Assembly: GCA_021812865.1 (NCBI GenBank)
Contig: JAKAMP010000133.1
Location: 1 to 7,239, forward strand
DNA length: 7,239 nt
DNA from: Bacteroidota bacterium
GTDB lineage: Bacteria; Bacteroidota; Bacteroidia; Bacteroidales; JAAYUG01
Direction of reading: 5' to 3'
A program made the translations under genes and the position numbers. Below are positions 5,623-7,239 of the stretch, in pieces. A model generated the notes under the pieces. It saw nothing but the letters and a program-made list of their open reading frames with translations, had not been told where the DNA came from and ran no database searches. Positions within the stretch are counted from its first letter, which is position 1. The number at the start of each line of letters is the position of its first letter.

Positions 5623-6864
5623 ATGAAAGCAGAAATTATCACCATTGGAGATGAATTGCTGATCGGACAGGTGGTTGATACCAACTCGGCGCACATTGCC
5701 CAGCAGTTGAATGATGCAGGCCTCGATGTGGTACATATTGCCTCGGTAGCCGATAATGGCAGTGATATTGTGTCAGCTCTTGATGCAGCTACGGCACGCG
5801 CATCTGCCGTGCTGATCACCGGCGGATTGGGCCCCACCAATGATGACCGGACAAAACAGTCAATCCTCGGATATTTTCATTCAGGTACCCGTTTTGACCA
5901 AGGTGTATTTCAGCACATTACTGAGCTTCTTTCCAGGAGGGGAGTGTCCGTCAACGAAAGAAACCGGGACCAGGCGAAAGTTCCCGATAACTGTACACTT
6001 ATTTATAACCCTCTCGGAACAGCACCGGGTTTGTGGTTTGAGAAAAACAATACTACCTATCTTTTCATGCCGGGCGTGCCATATGAGATGGTGGCTGTTC
6101 TGTCAAATGCAATGCCTTTGTTGCACAACCATGCTTCCGGATCTGCCATTCGTCATAAAACCATTCTTACCCAGGGTTTACCCGAATCGATGCTGGCCAA
6201 AAAAATTGAAGCATGGGAATCGGCTCTTCCCGAAAATCTCTCACTGGCTTACCTTCCTTCCCCAGGACTTGTCAAATTGCGGCTAACTGGAAGGGGTGCT
6301 TCAAATAAGGAAATAGATATATCTATAAATGAACAAGTTATCAATTTGAAAAAAATAATACCGGATTATATTTTCGGATATGATCAGGATACTATAGAGC
6401 GGGTGGTCGGGGACTTGCTGAAAGAGAAGGGCGCATGGCTGGCCACTGCCGAAAGTTGTACCGGCGGAGCTATTGCCTCGATGATCACCTCTGTTCCCGG
6501 AAGTTCAATCTATTTCAGAGGCAGTGTGGTAGCCTATGCAAACCTGGCAAAATTAGAACTGCTCCATGTCAATGAAGTCCTGATTAGGCAATATGGTGCG
6601 GTAAGCAAAGAGGTGGTTGAAGCTATGGCTGCAGGAGCCAGAGAAATCCTTCATGCCGATTATGCCATTGCCACTTCGGGAATTGCTGGTCCCGACGGAG
6701 GTACTGATGATAAACCCGTAGGAACTGTATGGATTGCCATTGCCTCACCCGGAGGAATGTTTTCTGCCATGCACCGTTTTGGCGATGAAAGAGAGCGCAA
6801 TATCCGTAGAGCTTCTGTTACTGCCTTGAATATGCTCCGGAAAGCGATTCTCGGGTTGCTGTAA
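5623..6864 (+). CDS. cinA: CinA family protein: MoCF-like domain plus NMN deamidase
   Basis: A full-length 413-residue CinA. The N-terminal COG1058 domain (about 1-170), related to molybdopterin-binding proteins, has EIITIGDELLIG (4-15) and GGLGPTNDD (67-75). In related proteins this domain hydrolyses ADP-ribose or other pyrophosphates. A middle domain (about 175-250) follows. The C-terminal PncC domain (about 255-413) deamidates nicotinamide mononucleotide to nicotinate mononucleotide, recycling pyridine nucleotides from NAD. It carries TAESCTGG (275-282, probable nucleophile Ser278), VVAYAN (302-307), YGAVSKE (324-330) and SGIAGPDGGTDDKPVG (352-367). All expected motifs are present. The protein is cytoplasmic. 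A link to competence or DNA damage is known in some bacteria but is not implied here. The start is fixed by AGGAGG. The gene is followed by rpmB, an order I recall from other Bacteroidota. Confidence 0.96.
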   Translation: MKAEIITIGDELLIGQVVDTNSAHIAQQLNDAGLDVVHIASVADNGSDIVSALDAATARASAVLITGGLGPTNDDRTKQSILGYFHSGTRFDQGVFQHITELLSRRGVSVNERNRDQAKVPDNCTLIYNPLGTAPGLWFEKNNTTYLFMPGVPYEMVAVLSNAMPLLHNHASGSAIRHKTILTQGLPESMLAKKIEAWESALPENLSLAYLPSPGLVKLRLTGRGASNKEIDISINEQVINLKKIIPDYIFGYDQDTIERVVGDLLKEKGAWLATAESCTGGAIASMITSVPGSSIYFRGSVVAYANLAKLELLHVNEVLIRQYGAVSKEVVEAMAAGAREILHADYAIATSGIAGPDGGTDDKPVGTVWIAIASPGGMFSAMHRFGDERERNIRRASVTALNMLRKAILGLL

Positions 6865-6890
6865 ACCCTTTTTGTTCCTTCGGCATAAAG

Positions 6891-6914
6891 TATATGCTTG
6901 GAAGTTGGCATATG
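6891..6914 (+). terminator. Weak hairpin after cinA
   Basis: TATATGC (6891-6897) and GCATATG (6908-6914) can form a 7-bp stem with one T-G pair and a 10-base loop, 27 bases after the cinA stop. An overlapping smaller hairpin, GCATA/TATGC (6883-6897), is an alternative. No T run follows, so termination is doubtful and some read-through into rpmB is possible. Confidence 0.25.
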
Positions 6915-6991
6915 TAAATATCTAAATATAAGGTATTTATATATAATATTTTGATTTTATGACACAATTATTTAAAAATATTCTGGAAAGT

Positions 6992-7023
6992 TTTGATTTT
7001 TTGATGAAAAAGAACGACTTTTG
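6992..7023 (+). promoter_or_regulatory. Promoter for rpmB
   Basis: TTTG (6992-6995), a 20-base spacer and GACTTTTG (7016-7023) fit the Bacteroidota promoter, with one mismatch (G for T) at the first position of the -7 box. Upstream, about 6915-6985 is very AT-rich, as expected for an UP-like element at a ribosomal protein gene. The predicted leader is about 25 bases. The rest of the 189-base gap from 6865 shows no other gene I can support. Confidence 0.6.
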
Positions 7024-7053
7024 CGACACTTTTAAGAATTAAAATAAAACAAG

Positions 7054-7239
7054 ATGTCACGAGTTTGTCAAATAACCGGGAAGAGCGTAATGGTGGGGAA
7101 CAACGTGTCCCATTCCAAGAGAAGGACGAAAAGGACGTTTGCTCCGAATCTCATGAACAAGAAGTTCTGGCTGGAAGAAGAAAACCGTTGGGTTACCCTG
7201 AAGGTGTCGGCTGCCGGAATGCGTGTTATCAGCAAGAAA
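7054..7239 (+). CDS. rpmB: 50S ribosomal protein L28, 3'-truncated by window edge
   Basis: The first 62 residues of ribosomal protein L28, a small basic component of the large ribosomal subunit. The N-terminus [11 protein letters not shown], then [17 protein letters not shown] (13-29) and [12 protein letters not shown] (51-62), is the Bacteroidota form of the protein. The frame is open to the right edge; family members in this phylum are roughly 75-85 residues, so about 15-25 are missing. Translation starts at the ATG at 7054 without a clear Shine-Dalgarno site (AAAACAAG precedes it). A promoter lies just upstream. In Bacteroidota this gene is usually followed by rpmG, a small DUF4295 gene and ftsY, which would lie outside the window. 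Confidence 0.95.
   Translation, partial: MSRVCQITGKSVMVGNNVSHSKRRTKRTFAPNLMNKKFWLEEENRWVTLKVSAAGMRVISKK

Noticed and set aside
6959..7042. 27-codon frame (MTQLFKNILESF...) just before rpmB
   Set aside because: Both promoter boxes for rpmB lie inside it and it has no ribosome site. It is best explained as non-coding AT-rich promoter DNA.
1..7239. CRISPR array, transposon, phage or defence system
   Set aside because: I found no regularly spaced repeats, no transposase or integrase motifs and no terminal repeats. The genes are chromosomal housekeeping or regulatory types.

Overview
The window looks like ordinary chromosomal DNA of a member of the Bacteroidota, probably Bacteroidales-like. Three things point there. 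Promoters fit the phylum's TAnnTTTG -7 box. Most genes lack a clear Shine-Dalgarno sequence. The right end has cinA followed by rpmB, with an L28 N-terminus of the Bacteroidota type. The genus cannot be fixed from this window.

Layout, left to right. Positions 1-809 hold the C-terminal two thirds of an iron-containing alcohol dehydrogenase (+), cut by the window edge. It converges on a DUF1848 protein (-, 913-1704). A 63-bp intergenic gap separates that gene from a divergent long RelA/SpoT homologue (+, 1768-3996). The RelA/SpoT gene converges, across a strong hairpin terminator, on a SiaC-family (DUF1987) gene (-, 4047-4427). A roughly 200-bp leader or intergenic stretch follows, then a ten-helix EamA/DMT transporter (-, 4628-5521). 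A 101-bp divergent promoter region then leads to cinA (+, 5623-6864). An AT-rich 189-bp gap carries a good promoter for rpmB (+, from 7054), which runs off the right end.

Most genes appear to be single-gene transcription units with their own promoter. Two regulators sit side by side: a (p)ppGpp enzyme whose hydrolase site looks dead but whose synthetase looks intact, and a SiaC-type phosphoprotein of the family that controls a c-di-GMP synthase in Pseudomonas. CinA (NMN deamidase and pyrophosphatase-like) and ribosomal protein L28 are housekeeping genes. I see no mobile element, CRISPR array, tRNA, rRNA or phage gene, and no convincing undescribed multi-gene system. The most interesting points are the DUF1848 protein ending on a radical-SAM-like cysteine cluster, the degenerate HD domain of the RelA/SpoT protein, and the orphan siaC with its structured leader.
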